A DNA stretch of 64,000 bases. Source: Diplonema papillatum. Its lineage: Eukaryota; Euglenozoa; Diplonemea; Diplonemida; Diplonemidae. The position numbers and the translations under genes were made by a program. Below are positions 1 through 26,500 of this stretch, one piece after another (the stretch's first letter is position 1; each line of letters begins with the position of its first letter). A model generated the notes under the pieces. That model searched no databases. It was given only the letters and a program-made list of their open reading frames with translations, and was not told the origin of the DNA. The DNA is taken from positions 144,872 through 208,871 of the forward strand of contig JAPJBO010000369.1 of NCBI GenBank assembly GCA_030068145.1. Reading direction: 5' to 3'.

Positions 1-240
1 GAGGGGGCGGTCTCCTCTGTTGCTCGCACCCGTAAGCCACAATGCGCCCTGCCCACGCCGCGAGGTTTGGCCTGTTCGCAGTGAAGGGCCTCACGCGGTA
101 CCCCGGGCGGACGTTCGCTGTGCTGGGGCTGCTGTACGCCCTGTTCTTCATCCTGCACGCGGAGGGGAACCGATCAACACACACTAGTTAATCTTACGAT
201 CTAACCCACGATTTGGACACACCCCAACACTGTTCAGAAG
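1..240 (+). pseudogene. Partial copy A of the 5' end of the glucosidase II gene
   Basis: This segment repeats the leader and the first ~39 codons of the gene whose real start is at 1754. The ATG of this copy is at 42-44, and the frame reads MRPAHAARFGLFAVKGL and onward through the membrane anchor. Similarity stops right after the codons for ILHA, where unrelated sequence replaces the real continuation. The window edge cuts it on the left. It is not expected to give a functional enzyme; it could only encode a short anchor peptide. Confidence 0.85.
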
Positions 241-260
241 CTCCTACCGCAGGAAAAAAT

Positions 261-525
261 AGGAGGGGCGGTCTCCTCTGTTGCTCGCACCCGTAAGCCA
301 CAATGCGCCCTGCCCACGCCGCGAGGTTTGGCCTGTTCGCAGTGAAGGGCCTCACGCGGTACCCCGGGCGGACGTTCGCTGTGCTGGGGCTGCTGTACGC
401 CCTGTTGCGAGGTTTGGCCTGTTCGCAGTGAAGGGCCTATGCCCCCTGCACGCGGAGGGGAACCGATCAACACACACTAGTTAATCTTACGATCTGACCC
501 ACGATTTGGACACACCCCAAACTGT
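261..525 (+). pseudogene. Partial copy B of the 5' end of the glucosidase II gene
   Basis: This is a second tandem copy of the same leader plus N-terminal codons, with ATG at 303-305. It shares the same non-gene tail as copy A, so A and B are a tandem duplication of about 260 bp. Inside copy B about 25 bases (the segment for the RFGLFAVKGL region) are repeated again near 407-440, which breaks the frame relative to the real gene. Confidence 0.85.
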
Positions 526-748
526 ATAGAAGCTCCTTCTGAGTACGAAGACCACGTAACCAGGGTACTTTAGAAACCCGGTTTCCCGGTTTTCGAAACC
601 GGGTTTTTCCGGTTTCGGTTTTTCAAAAAAATAAAAAAAAAAAAAATTAAATTTTTCGATTTCAAAAATTTTTGGGTCTTTTTCGAACCAGCAAATCTCG
701 GCGGAAACAAAGAAAAGTGGCTCCGGCAGTACTGTACTGTACTGCTGT
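526..748. other. Intergenic, hairpin-rich A/T tract
   Basis: No gene is seen here. Positions 570-625 hold nested inverted repeats built from AAACCGGGTTT-type blocks, followed by an A/T-rich stretch with a poly-A run at 626-650. No coding signal is recognised. Confidence 0.5.
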
Positions 749-797
749 CACGTGGCACGTCACTGTGTGGCACGTGATGCGCACGTGATGTCACGTG
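749..797. promoter_or_regulatory. Cluster of four CACGTG palindromes
   Basis: Four perfect CACGTG hexamers lie at 749-754, 771-776, 782-787 and 792-797, the last three spaced by 10-11 bases, about one helical turn. CACGTG is the E-box/G-box bound by bHLH or bZIP factors in many eukaryotes. The cluster lies about 950 bp upstream of the glucosidase II start and could be an upstream element for it, or part of a decayed transposon end. Function is inferred only. Confidence 0.4.
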
Positions 798-1085
798 ATG
801 TGTCCGTGTCACCATGCGGTGTACCGTGCAGCAATGCGCTGTTGGTCAGTGGAACACAGTTCGTGGGCACTCAGCGAAACTAAAACATCAAAAAGGCCGT
901 GAGGGAAGGTATGCAAAGCCCCAAGATGGGCGAAGCATTATGGCCGCATTCAGAATGCCACCATCCCAGTTTTTGTGTGTATAAAATCCACGCTGGGAGT
1001 TTTTTGGCAACGTCGAAAAAGTCCAAAGAACAGGTTGCTCCTCTTGTGAACCACCTGAAAACACACGCACAAGCTCACCCCATGG

Positions 1086-1420
1086 ATGACATTACATACA
1101 CTGCCACGTGTGCACTCGCACACGACCTCGCTAGAGGAACTGATCCAGGCACGGGAGTGGACGGAGTTCAGTCAAGTGCTGGCAAGCCTCTTGGGTGACA
1201 CCCAGTTTCGAATGCTGTACCCAGATGCTGCTGGTTGCAGCAAGGAACTGCCGGTGCGGAGAGGATGTTTTCGCCCCTGAAACTTGTCAAGAGCCGTCTC
1301 CGAACCACTCTGCACAATGATACGTTGAAGGACATCATGTGCGGACTGGAGCTTCTGTCGAGGACCTCCAAAACGACGGAAGAACACGAGCAAATCGTTT
1401 CTGCTCATTCAAAAACTACA
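1086..1420 (+). pseudogene. hAT-type transposase relic, C-terminal dimerisation region
   Basis: Two overlapping frames together read like the C-terminal dimerisation segment of hAT transposases. The first reads up to FRMLYPDAA in one frame; after a shift near 1235-1260 the second reads AERMFSPLKLVKSRLRTTL followed by NDTLKDIM. The pattern ER-x-FS-x-LK-x-VKS-x-LR is characteristic of that region. Only about 110 codons are left and they are frameshifted, so this is a dead fragment. Confidence 0.6.
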
Positions 1421-1753
1421 AGGAAGCCTTGGTGCGCACAGGCGCAGTGCCCCCCTGAATACTGTTACTGCCATCAAAGCTTTTTTTCACTTACCACCTC
1501 CGTAGTTTGATGCCGCCACCGCAGGCCTATATCTCACCACTCCTCTCCGTTCCCTAGTTTGTGTGTACGGGGCGACAGTTCCAGGCACTCAGCCACCCAC
1601 CGGCACCACAGCGCCGAAAAACCGGGGTTTTCGCTGAAACCGGCTTTTTTGCTCGGTCAGACAAAGAGCTAAAGTCCCCTGCACGTAACCCTCAACCGCA
1701 GGAAAAAAATAGGAGGGGGCGGTCTCCTCTGTTGCTCGCACCCGTAAGCCAAA

Positions 1754-16950
<15,197 letters not shown>

Positions 16951-16954
16951 AGTC

Positions 16955-17995
16955 GGTTCTAAGGAGCATGATGAGTTGCAGGAGCACCCCTGACGGTTGC
17001 TCGATATGCGAGATGCGGTGTAGTCCTGCAAGTCGGTTTCGAGAAGTGGGATGTGCTGCACTTAACCCGCTTGAAGCTTGTTTGCTATGCGAGATGCGCT
17101 ACAATCAATTCCGAGGAGTAGAATGTGTTGCAGGTAGCACCCTTGATAGATGATATGGTGCTCTACAGCTCTGAAGTCAATTCCGGGTAGGATGTGTTGC
17201 AGGTAGCACCCTTGATAGATGATATGGTGCTCTACAGCTCTGAAGTCAATTTCGAGTAGCAGCCGGCACCCTCCGCATGCCCTCGGCACGGCGGCGGGGC
17301 AGCGCGCGCTCTGGCCGGGAAGGCCCGGGACCTGAGGTTCACCGCGGCGCCGGCGCTGACGTCCGTCGTGCTGATCGGGTGGCCGCATGCCATCCGGGAA
17401 AGCCTCGAGAGCCGCGACGTCACCGACGACGTGTGCCTGATCACGGGGTTCGACCAAAGCTTGCTCGATGCTTGGGACGGTGTGCAGATAGCCTGTTATG
17501 CAAAATGCGCTTTTGCTCTGAAAGCCGATTTCGAGGAGTGGGACGCGCTGCAGTTAGCCCGTTTGAGGCTCGCTTGATATGCGAGATGCGTACAGCTCTG
17601 AAGCTGATTCCAAGGAGTGGGATGATGTCGCAGTTAGCCCGTTTGAAGCGTGTTTACTATGCGAGATGCGCTACAGCTGTGAAAGTCGATTACGAGGAGT
17701 GAGATGTGTTGCAGGTAGCACCCTTGAAGGTTGCTTGACATGCGGGATGCGCTACAGCTCTGAAGTCGTTTCCGAGGAGCTGATGGAGTGGAATGGTGTT
17801 GCAGTTCGCCCTGTTTGATATGCCAAATGCGCTATAGCTCCGAAGTCGTTTCCGAGGAGTGTGATGCGTTGCAGGTAGATTTAGCACATTTTGAAGCTCG
17901 CTTAATACGTGGGATACAGTCCTATAGTGAGTTGCAGCACCTTAAAAGCTTGCTTAGAGATGCGTTGCAGTCGGGAAGTCGATTCTAGCCAAGGG
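16955..17995 (+). repeat. ~80-bp tandem array containing an exon 4 copy
   Basis: Roughly ten degenerate units of about 80 bp carry GCGAGATGCGCTACAGCTCT, TCCGAGGAGTG and GTTGCAGGTAGCACCCTTGA. The array begins right after the glucosidase II stop codon. The copy of the last exon at 17255-17480 is embedded inside it. Confidence 0.8.
17255..17480 (+). pseudogene. Partial copy of glucosidase II exon 4
   Basis: This repeats the stretch from AGTLRVGPLD to GFDQSLLD with small deletions that shift the frame. LIGWPHAIRESLESRDVTDD and LITGFDQSLLDAW remain readable. It lies about 300 bp downstream of the true stop. Confidence 0.9.
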
Positions 17996-18169
17996 TTCGC
18001 GCGAATCGCACTACTTCGAAGTTTAAGGGTTGCAGCTTCCGTATCCGTGTGCTTGCCTTAGATGGAATGTGGGTAGCTCTGAAGACAAAGCGACGAAGCG
18101 GGATGCGTTGCAGGTGACACATCAGCAACTTGGTGGAGAAGGAGGACGCACCCCGTTCTGAATTCAAAG

Positions 18170-18580
18170 CTTGGTTGGAGAATGGACTGCCAATATCTTG
18201 TACTCGTCTGAAGTGGATGCGTTGTTCGTCTGAAGTCGATGCCGGCGTGCTGGGCGGTTTCTCGCTGTTTTTAACTCTCCGATTGGCACGGTGAAGAAAG
18301 GGGGCGTCGCGCTTAACCCAAGCAGAAAACGAATGGGCGTGTGTTTGTTTGTAAGTGCCGGGTGAGGATTAGCCTTGCCAGTGATTGATAGTGAGTGAAC
18401 ATGATCGTTAGGCGAATCTTCTCCCACACACGCTGCCAGCGTTTTCGTTCGTGTTCACAAAGCATTGTTACTACGAAAAAAAGACAAAACTTAAACGTTG
18501 CGGCTGCGATACGAAAACGCCCCTCTACTTTTTTTTCTCTTTTGCTGCGTTTTCGTCAAGTTGGTTCGCACTGAAGATGA
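18170..18580 (+). repeat. Spacer with a hairpin-type repeat (shared with 47660-47815)
   Basis: Positions 18330-18480 and 47660-47815 share GCGTGTGTTTGTTTGT, an inverted pair around GATTAGCC / GGC(T/G)AATC, CACGCTGCCAGCGTT and TTACTACGAAAAA. The inverted pair suggests a small foldback element or a transcript hairpin. No ORF is supported in the spacer. Confidence 0.55.
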
Positions 18581-18584
18581 GCCG

Positions 18585-19670
18585 CTGCTCGCCTGCGCTG
18601 GCGGCGACGCGACGCAGCTTTGCGAAGGCCCACGCGCCTAGCTTCCATGAAAATCAGCCCGTGCCTGGTCCCTGGCAAGACACCTTCACAACAGCCGTCT
18701 GTCTTTGCACAGGCGGCACATATCACCCCGAGGATGTGGATGAAGAGTAGTATGCCTCAAGCACGTGCATCGAGGCAAATTCTCTTCGCTGCTTCGAGCG
18801 GGTGTTGCTAATGGGAGATTTTGCGTACCGTTTCTCAGGCTCCCCCGTAGCACGGTAGCCCACGACACTACCGTCAAAAAGCTGATAGGGCACAAGCTCT
18901 TGCTTGCACACGGTACACTATGCTCGTACCCGTCGTAGGGCAACCCCGTTGTAAGCTTGTGCTACCACAACCGTTTCGAATGAGTGCAAACGCCAGAAGC
19001 ACGACACGGTCCGATCGAAGAGATAGAGCTCGCCTGCGCTGGCGGCGACGCGACGCAGCTTTGCGAAGGCCCACGCGCGCCTAGCTTCCATGAAAATCAG
19101 CCCGTGCCTGGTCCCTGGCAAGACACCTTCACAACAGCCGCCTGTCTTTGCACAGGCGGCACATATCACCCCGAGGATGTGGATGAAGAGTAGTATGCCT
19201 CAAGCACGTGCATCGAGGCTAGTTCGAGGCTAATTCTCTTCGCTGCTTCGAGCGGGTGTTGCTATTGGGCGATTTTGCGCACCTTGCCTTTATTTAGCTG
19301 TTTCTCAGGCTCCCCCGTAGCAGCCACGGTAGCCCACGACACTACCGTCAAAAAGCTGATAGGGCACAAGCTCTTGCTTGCACACGGTACACTATGCTCG
19401 TACCCGTTGTAGGGCAACTCCGTTGTAAGCTTGTGCTACCACAAGCGATTCGAATGAGTGCAAACGCCAGAGGCACGACACGGTCCGATCGAAGAGATAG
19501 AGCTCGCCTGCGCTGGCGGCGACGCGACGCAGCTTTGCGAAGGCCCACGCGCGCCTAGCTTCCTTGAAAATCAGCCCGTGCCTGGTCCCTGGCAAGACAC
19601 CTTCACAACAGCCGTCTGTCTTTGCACAGGCGGCACATATCACCCCGAGGATGTGGACTTGAGACGAACC
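18585..19670 (+). pseudogene. Three tandem partial copies of the cytochrome b5 exon
   Basis: Segments starting near 18590, 19030 and 19500 each repeat the codons for PLLACAGGDATQL and a decayed continuation up to the SMKI region, then continue into shared non-gene sequence. The spacing is about 440-470 bp. The heme-binding HPGG stretch is missing from every copy. The real exon is at 20068. Confidence 0.85.
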
Positions 19671-20067
19671 CTCACGTCGGTCGACACCGAGCCGGCCACG
19701 ACGATCACGCCGTCGCTCGGCGGCGCCTCGCAGCAGGACGCGGCCGACAGTTACTACTACAGTGCAGTCTATTGTCATAGTTCGTTGCTTCATACATAGA
19801 GTTCAAACTACAACTACTATTACAACACCACTTCTCGTACTATGCATTTTTGGTACGCCATAGCCACCCCACTACCCACACAGGCTTTTCACAGAAAAGA
19901 GAAATCACACCCCGAAAACAAAAAGACAAAAAGGAAAGCCTTCTCGAACCGGAGGAAACAATACTGCTCATCGTCGAAAACACAAAGCCACACCGACTTC
20001 CTCAAAGACGGAAACTTGTCCTCTCACTGGCCCTTGAGCATCACCCTTGGCCCGTTGGGCTTCAACG
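19671..20067 (+). other. Putative 5' flank of the desaturase gene
   Basis: No gene is recognised. An open stretch at 19670-19750 reads LTSVDTEPATTITPSLGG and onward, which could be a copied exon scrap. The 100 bases before the ATG are C/A-rich with no clear TATA box. Confidence 0.35.
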
Positions 20068-20527
20068 ATGGTGCCACGCGCGGTCTGCGATGACGAGCTC
20101 CGTGCGCACGGAGCCAACGCGGACGATGTGTGGGTGACAGTCTGCGACACGGTCTACGACATCACCGCGCTCCTGGGCAGCCACCCGGGAGGTAAGCAGC
20201 CGCTGCTCGCCTGCGCCGGCGGCGACGCGACTCAGCTCTTCGAAGCGGCCGGCCACAGCAAGGCGGCATACGCGCGCCTCGCGTCCATGAAGATCGGCTC
20301 GCACCGCCAGACCCGCCGCCTGGCGGCCGCGCCGCCGCAGGCTTCGACGGTGCGGCTTCGCTCGCCGTCGGAGGCCGTCAAGCCTTTTCCCGACCACCCG
20401 CCGCTGGCAGCGCCGCGAAGCTTTTCGCGCGGGCAGTACGTCGAGATGTCGGCAACACACCCAGACTTCCCTTACTACCGCTGGCCGGGCCGCATTGTTT
20501 CGACGACCAAGGCTACCGTGGACTTGG
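20068..20527 (+). CDS. Desaturase fusion exon 1 (cytochrome b5)
   Basis: It starts at the ATG of MVPRAVCDDELRAHG; an upstream in-frame TTG at 20047 is not needed. It contains the b5 fold and a linker with GQYVEMSATHPDFPYYRWPG. The donor G|GTGTGT after KATVDL is chosen because its phase 1 matches exon 2; other donors are possible, so the 3' edge is tentative. Confidence 0.7.
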
Positions 20528-23500
20528 GTGTGTTTTTCTGGTCGTGTAGCAGATTTTAGAAGATTTAGTATATCCCGACGAATACCTAGTTAATAACCCC
20601 GCCGCTTATCCCGAAGCCGTCGTAACTTCACCCATGGCGTGCCCACCCACCCTTGCCCCATTATTCTGAAGCCGTGTCCTGAGGCGTCACGACGGTTGTG
20701 ACAAACACACCAGAGTTACTGCCTGGCCTTTCTATCCTTCGATGTTTGCATCGCGCGACGGTGCGCCTCCGCTCGCCGTCGGCCCGCACGCGGCGGCGCC
20801 GCGAAGCTATTCGCGCGGGCAGTACGTCGAGATGTCGGCAACACACCCAGACTTCCCTTACTACCGCTGGCCGGGGCCGCACTGTTTCGACGACCAAGGC
20901 TACCGTGGACTTGGGTGTGTTTTTTCTGGTCGTGTAGCAGATCTTAGAAGATTTAGTATATTCCGACGAATACCTAGCAGCTCGTGCAAGGTTAATAACC
21001 CCGCCGCTTATCCCGAAACCGTCGTAACTTCACCCCTGGCGTGCCCGCCCACCCTTGCCCCATTTTTTTGAAGCCGTGTCCTGAGGCGTCAACGACGGTT
21101 GTGACAAACACACCAGAGTTACTGCCTGGCCTTTCTATCTTTCGATGTTTGCATCGCGCGTCGGCCCGCACGCGGCGGCGCCGCGAAGCTATTCGCGCGG
21201 GCCGTCGAGATGTCCGCAACGCACCACGACTTCCCTTACTACCTGCTGGCCGTGCCGGTAAGTAGTTGCTAGGCTACGTGATATGTGGTCGGCGCTGACG
21301 TGCAAGTCTGCCTGTCGGCAACCTGCCTGCGGCCGTACGAGCCACGCACCGAGCTCATCACGGTTCGGAAGCAGAAGTCGGCCGCCCTCGGCCTCCGGCA
21401 CGTCGGCGGCACCCGCGCCGCCGGCGTCGTGGACGGCAGCCCCGCCGCCGACTCCGGGCTCGGCAGGTGCTGCGGGCGGTACCTCTTGTCCGTGAACGGA
21501 TAAGACATGCGAAAACTTAGACACCAGAAATTCTGGTCAGCGCTGGCGTGCAAGCCTGCCTGAACCCGTGCGAGCCACGACGAGTGAAAGTTTTTGTTTT
21601 TCACCTACACGAATGCTAGGCTACCTGAATAATATGGGGTGCACGAGCTGCGACAAGTGTACTTGTTGTCACGCGCACGACTGTGTTTTTTGTCTTCCTG
21701 AGGGCTTCAGTTTCTCACCCACAAGCTTGCTACCTGAAAAACGTAGTAGGCGACCATACGAGCTAGGATAATTATACTTTTGCGCACGACTGTTGTTTTT
21801 TTGTCCTCCCAAAGGGCTTCAACCTCCTAAGGGCTTCAGACATTAGTTTCGCACTTTCACAAACTTGCTAGGGTACGTGATATATGTGGTCGGCGCTGAC
21901 GTGCAAGTCTGCCTGTCGGCAACCTGCCTGCGGCCGTACGAGCCACGCACCGAGCTCATCACGGTTCGGAAGCAGAAGTCGGCCGCTGCGACAAGTGTAC
22001 TTGCCACGCGCACGACTGTGTTTTTTGTCTTCCTGAGGGCTTCAGTTTCTCACCCGCAAGCTTGCTAGGCTATCTGAAAAACGTAGTCGGCAACCGCACG
22101 AGCTCGGATAATTATACTTTTGCGCACGACTGTTGTTTTTTGTCCTCCCAAGGGCTTCAACCTCCCAAGGGCCTCAGTTTCGCACTTTCACAAACTTGCT
22201 AGGCTACGTGATATATGTGGTCGGCGCTGACGTGCAAGTCTGCCTGTCGGCAACCTGCCTGCGGCCGTACGAGCCACGCACCGAGCTCATCACGGTTCGG
22301 AAGCAGAAGTCGGCCGCCCTCGGCCTCCGGCACGTCGGCGGCACCCGCGCCGCCGGCGTCGTGGACGGCAGCCCCGCCGCCGACTCCGGGCTCGGCAGGT
22401 GCTGCGGGCGGTACCTCTTGTCCGTGAACGGGATCCCCGTGCGGACGGAGCCTCGCGCGGGGCTGCACGACTTCGAAGCCGAGGAAACGCTGCAGATAGA
22501 GGTCGGCCACGTGGCTCCGCATGCAGGAGACTACGTGCACATCCCCCGGGCTGACGGCAAGCCGGGAGTGCAGTTGGCCCGGTGCAAGGGCGTCCGGAAG
22601 GATGGCGCGGTGGTGGCTGAGGATATTGCGGGCAACCGCACCGTCGTGCCGTCGGGGGATTGCAACCCCGTGTACTCCCCGAGCGCGGGGACAGTAGAGT
22701 CGCCTGCCATGTGGCACGCAGTGCGACGGGGGGAAATGCTCGCCCAGCATCCCGAGATTGAGAATCTGCCGGGACACAACGTGTGGTCTTTGGGCATCGC
22801 CGCGATGGCGTGTCTGGTGCACCTGCTGGCTGCGCTGTACTGCAGGCACGCTCCGGCGTGGGCCGTGTTCGCTGCCGCGAGCACCGTCGGCGCCGAGTGC
22901 AAGATGCTCCAGTTCGCGATGGCGCACGAGTTCTGCCACGGGGTCGTGTCGCCGGCGCTCGCGGCGCCGGCGGCGCGGCAGTGGGCCATCTTCTTCTGCA
23001 CGCTCCCGTCGCTGGGCTCGGGGCTGTTCAACTACTACGCGCAACACCACCTCGGACACCACGCCCTCCTGGGCAGCCAGGCGTTGTATGCTTTTTTTGC
23101 GCATTCCTTTTTTGTATAAGCACCCGCTTTGAAGGAAATGCTTGAGGAGACTGCCAGTTGCGATAGATCAACGGAGGCAAATGTGCTGTAGCCCACACGA
23201 AACACAGGTTACATCTGGGTTTAGTGGCAGGCGTAAGCGTTCAACAAAAAAGACCCATTTTGTATGGTGTGGTCGGTGTAGCCAGGGGGAACTACGGGGA
23301 ACTGACCTTGGGGTGTCTTTTTTTTTTTGTAGTGGACTTTTTCAGGGGTTTTTCCACTCACCAGTTTCGGGCCAACTCACTCCGGCAGAAAAGTTTTTCT
23401 GCCGGTGTGGTGTAGTGTGGGTGCCAGTCGACACGTGCCTGTGTCTGTCTGTGTGTGGTACGCGTCGTTGACCTCGTAGCCCCATAAGCGGGGGTCCCTC

Positions 23501-26500
23501 TGGCCCTTCACCCCACTCAAGTTTGGGGTGCTAGCTCACTCCCTACCCTCTTGCTCCTCTTCAGATCAAGTAGGAAACGGATTCAGAGAACATGCAGAAC
23601 AGCTACACATGATGCCGTGAACGATGTAAGTAGAAGATGTAAGTAGAAATCACAAAGGGTTCATGCTGAAAGGCCAATTTTGCGCCTCTTGCGCTTAGCT
23701 CCTTCCGGGGCGTTGTCGAGATCGCCAGCAAGGTACATGGTCCGCAGGGTCACGGCCGACAATCCCTGAGCAAACAGGTCTATCACTTCCTCGGCAGTTT
23801 CGTCGCTCATTTCCTTGTTGTCGGCATCAACAATGCGGAACATGGCCCAGAGTGTCGTGTTCAACAAGCGGTTTCGTAGCCTAGTCTTCACCCGAGCCAA
23901 CGTGCTGAACTGACGCTTCAGACTGTTCAGACGGTTGGTCCCTGTGCCTTGAGCGATGTCTCTGAGGCCCGCCTGCTTCTCAAGCTTGGGCCCCTTCCAG
24001 TTGCTGTAGTCATACTGGATGGTATCACTAGGGGGTTCTCTTTGTGATGGGCCAACAAAGCCGAAGGCGGTGAGTGACATAGTCTTTTTTGTGTCTCAAC
24101 CCGGCTCTGGTGTGATGTAATGTGATGAATTGATTTGTGATTTTGTGGGCGCTATGCCTGAAAGGAGACAAGAACTTGTTCCGGTGGACACCAGGTGATG
24201 GAGCTGCCGCCATAAATCTCGTCAAATTGGACGCCAGATATCCGGTCGTTGAATCCGGTCGTCAAATCCGGACACTGGTTGACTCGATTTCCGCCTTGGA
24301 TACGGTCCGCATCATACAGACCTGTTGTTGGGCCGCTTAAACCACACCCTGACCACACACAACACGCACCCACTTCACCACCAGCCCACCACCCACGCCC
24401 ACCCACACTGTCCACCACAACCCGCGCCCTTACCACCCACAACCCACGCCCCGACCACACACAACACGCACCCACTCCACCACCAGCGCCCACCACCCAC
24501 GCCCACCCACACTGTCCACCACAACCCGCGCCCTGACCACCTACACCCAGCAACGCAAAATCCCTTTAGTGAAAAAAGTTTTTTCACCAAGCCCATTTTG
24601 GGAATTTTTTTTTTTTAGTGATTTTTTTTTTTTGTATAAGCACCTGCTTTGTAGGAAATGCTTGAGGAGACTGCCAGTTGCGATAGATCAAAGGAGGTAA
24701 ATGTGCTGTAGCCCACACGAAACACAGGTAACCCTGGGTTTAGTGGCGGGCGTAAGCGCCAAAGGGGAAAATCCCTGGACTTTTTCAAACGCCACGCACT
24801 GGCGCCAAACCGGGAGCTTTGGAGTGAGCAAAACGGTTCCTCTTGCTTGGGCTTTCCACAGAAGGGCCAAGCCTTTTGAAAAATGGAGCCGGGGGTGGTG
24901 CTTTCGTGGCGCCGTGACATGAAGGATTCGTTGGAAAGTAGACTCGAACGCTATCGTAGGACTCGCAGCAGTCGGTTGGCTCACGCTTGCAGGAACCTAC
25001 GTAAAGCTCGCTACCGGGCCCCTTTCAACGTTCCCCAGAGGACTGAAGGAAAAGCTCAGTTGCTAGGGCATGCAGTTTATCAAGAAGTAACTTCTTATCA
25101 GCTTCCCTTCCATGCAGACACAAGTTGGACTCAAGCACATCCTTTCGTCTATCACCGGACTCTTGATTGCGTGGTGCCATTACTACATACACTATCTGTG
25201 GGCTGTCCAAGATATCCTGCAGATCTTGATCAGGCCTCTGCCACCCGTCACGACTAACGCGATTGTTTTCAAGGACCAGTACAAGCACGCAATGGTCACC
25301 CGAAGCATGCCATTCAAGGCTAATGTTGTTGTGGGCAAACTGCTCTACGATCTCTGGAACAGAAGGATGCAGAGCCCGAAGAACCCAAGGCTTTGTCGTG
25401 TCCGAAGTCTCCCTCTCGCCAGCGAAAGAAGCAAACAAGCCAGCGCCTCTCCTTGCGCGCCATTCCGACACTCCAATCCCTCTTGGGTTTGGGCAAGAAG
25501 GTGATCCGCAATCACGTTCAGAAGCCCAGGTGGCGTTTGCATCAGCTCCTCTACTCTGGGAGAAACCGGAAGCTCTCCGGTGCATTCCAACTCGTCGGAA
25601 AGGCCAGTCGACGGCTGTATGCAAGCGGGCGGAGGTCCTGGGACTGCGAAGGCGCGACTACCCCACAAGAAGGACTCACTGTCTCTCTGTTCTGCCCCTG
25701 CGGCCATAGCCGTCTTATCCTCGGCCAAGCACCACTTTCTCCTCCTGCAACGCAACCTTGCCTTCAGCCAGCCATTATGACTGTCACTCTGGTTATCAAC
25801 CTTACTCCTCGCTCGGGTTGCCGTCTTCGACCGCGACGGCCTCTGATAGTTTGGGTTAGAATGCAAATAATCTGTGGCGATTTGCGGTGTCCCGGTTATT
25901 TCTTCGTACGTGATGTGTCATGCTTTTTTTGCCTCTTTAGCTCGACTTGATCGTCGCGCTCAGGCGCGCGTTTGGTGCCTCGCTTCTTCTTCGATTGCTC
26001 GTCCGGTTCATCGGTTGCTGCACCGGCGCTTTCATACGCCGCACTTCACTTTCTGGTGCTCGTGGCACTCCCGCTCACTCCACTTTTCGTGTTCCGTAGC
26101 GTTGAACACCGCCCATCTCGCCGCACGCTCCGCCCTTCCACCTCCGTACGTAGGGAAAAGATCCATCCCCCACGCCTCGCCGCTGAACTCGTGCCGTCGT
26201 CAGCTGTGTCTCGAGCACTTCCATCGTCTCCGTACCACCACGGAAGATCGGCCTCATCTCGTACCCCGTGAGGCACGGCGGGGCTCCCACCGTTCTCAGC
26301 GACCCTATCTTCTCCAGTTTCCTGTCTGGCAGAAGCGGTCCGTCGCCGTTTCGCTCCAGCGCATCCCCGACGGGTTTTAAAAGTTTTGCGAGTACCCTCG
26401 CACACATGCTCAACGGTGTCCCGTCCGTCGTCGCTACGACACTGTCCGGAAGATCCAGTTCGGTGCACACTTCAAAGTCGACGGCGAGCTCCACCATCGA

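Noticed and set aside
22199..23104. 301-codon - strand frame over the desaturase exon 2
   Set aside because: It mirrors the coding strand of a well-supported exon, has no motif of its own, and repeats wherever the exon is copied.
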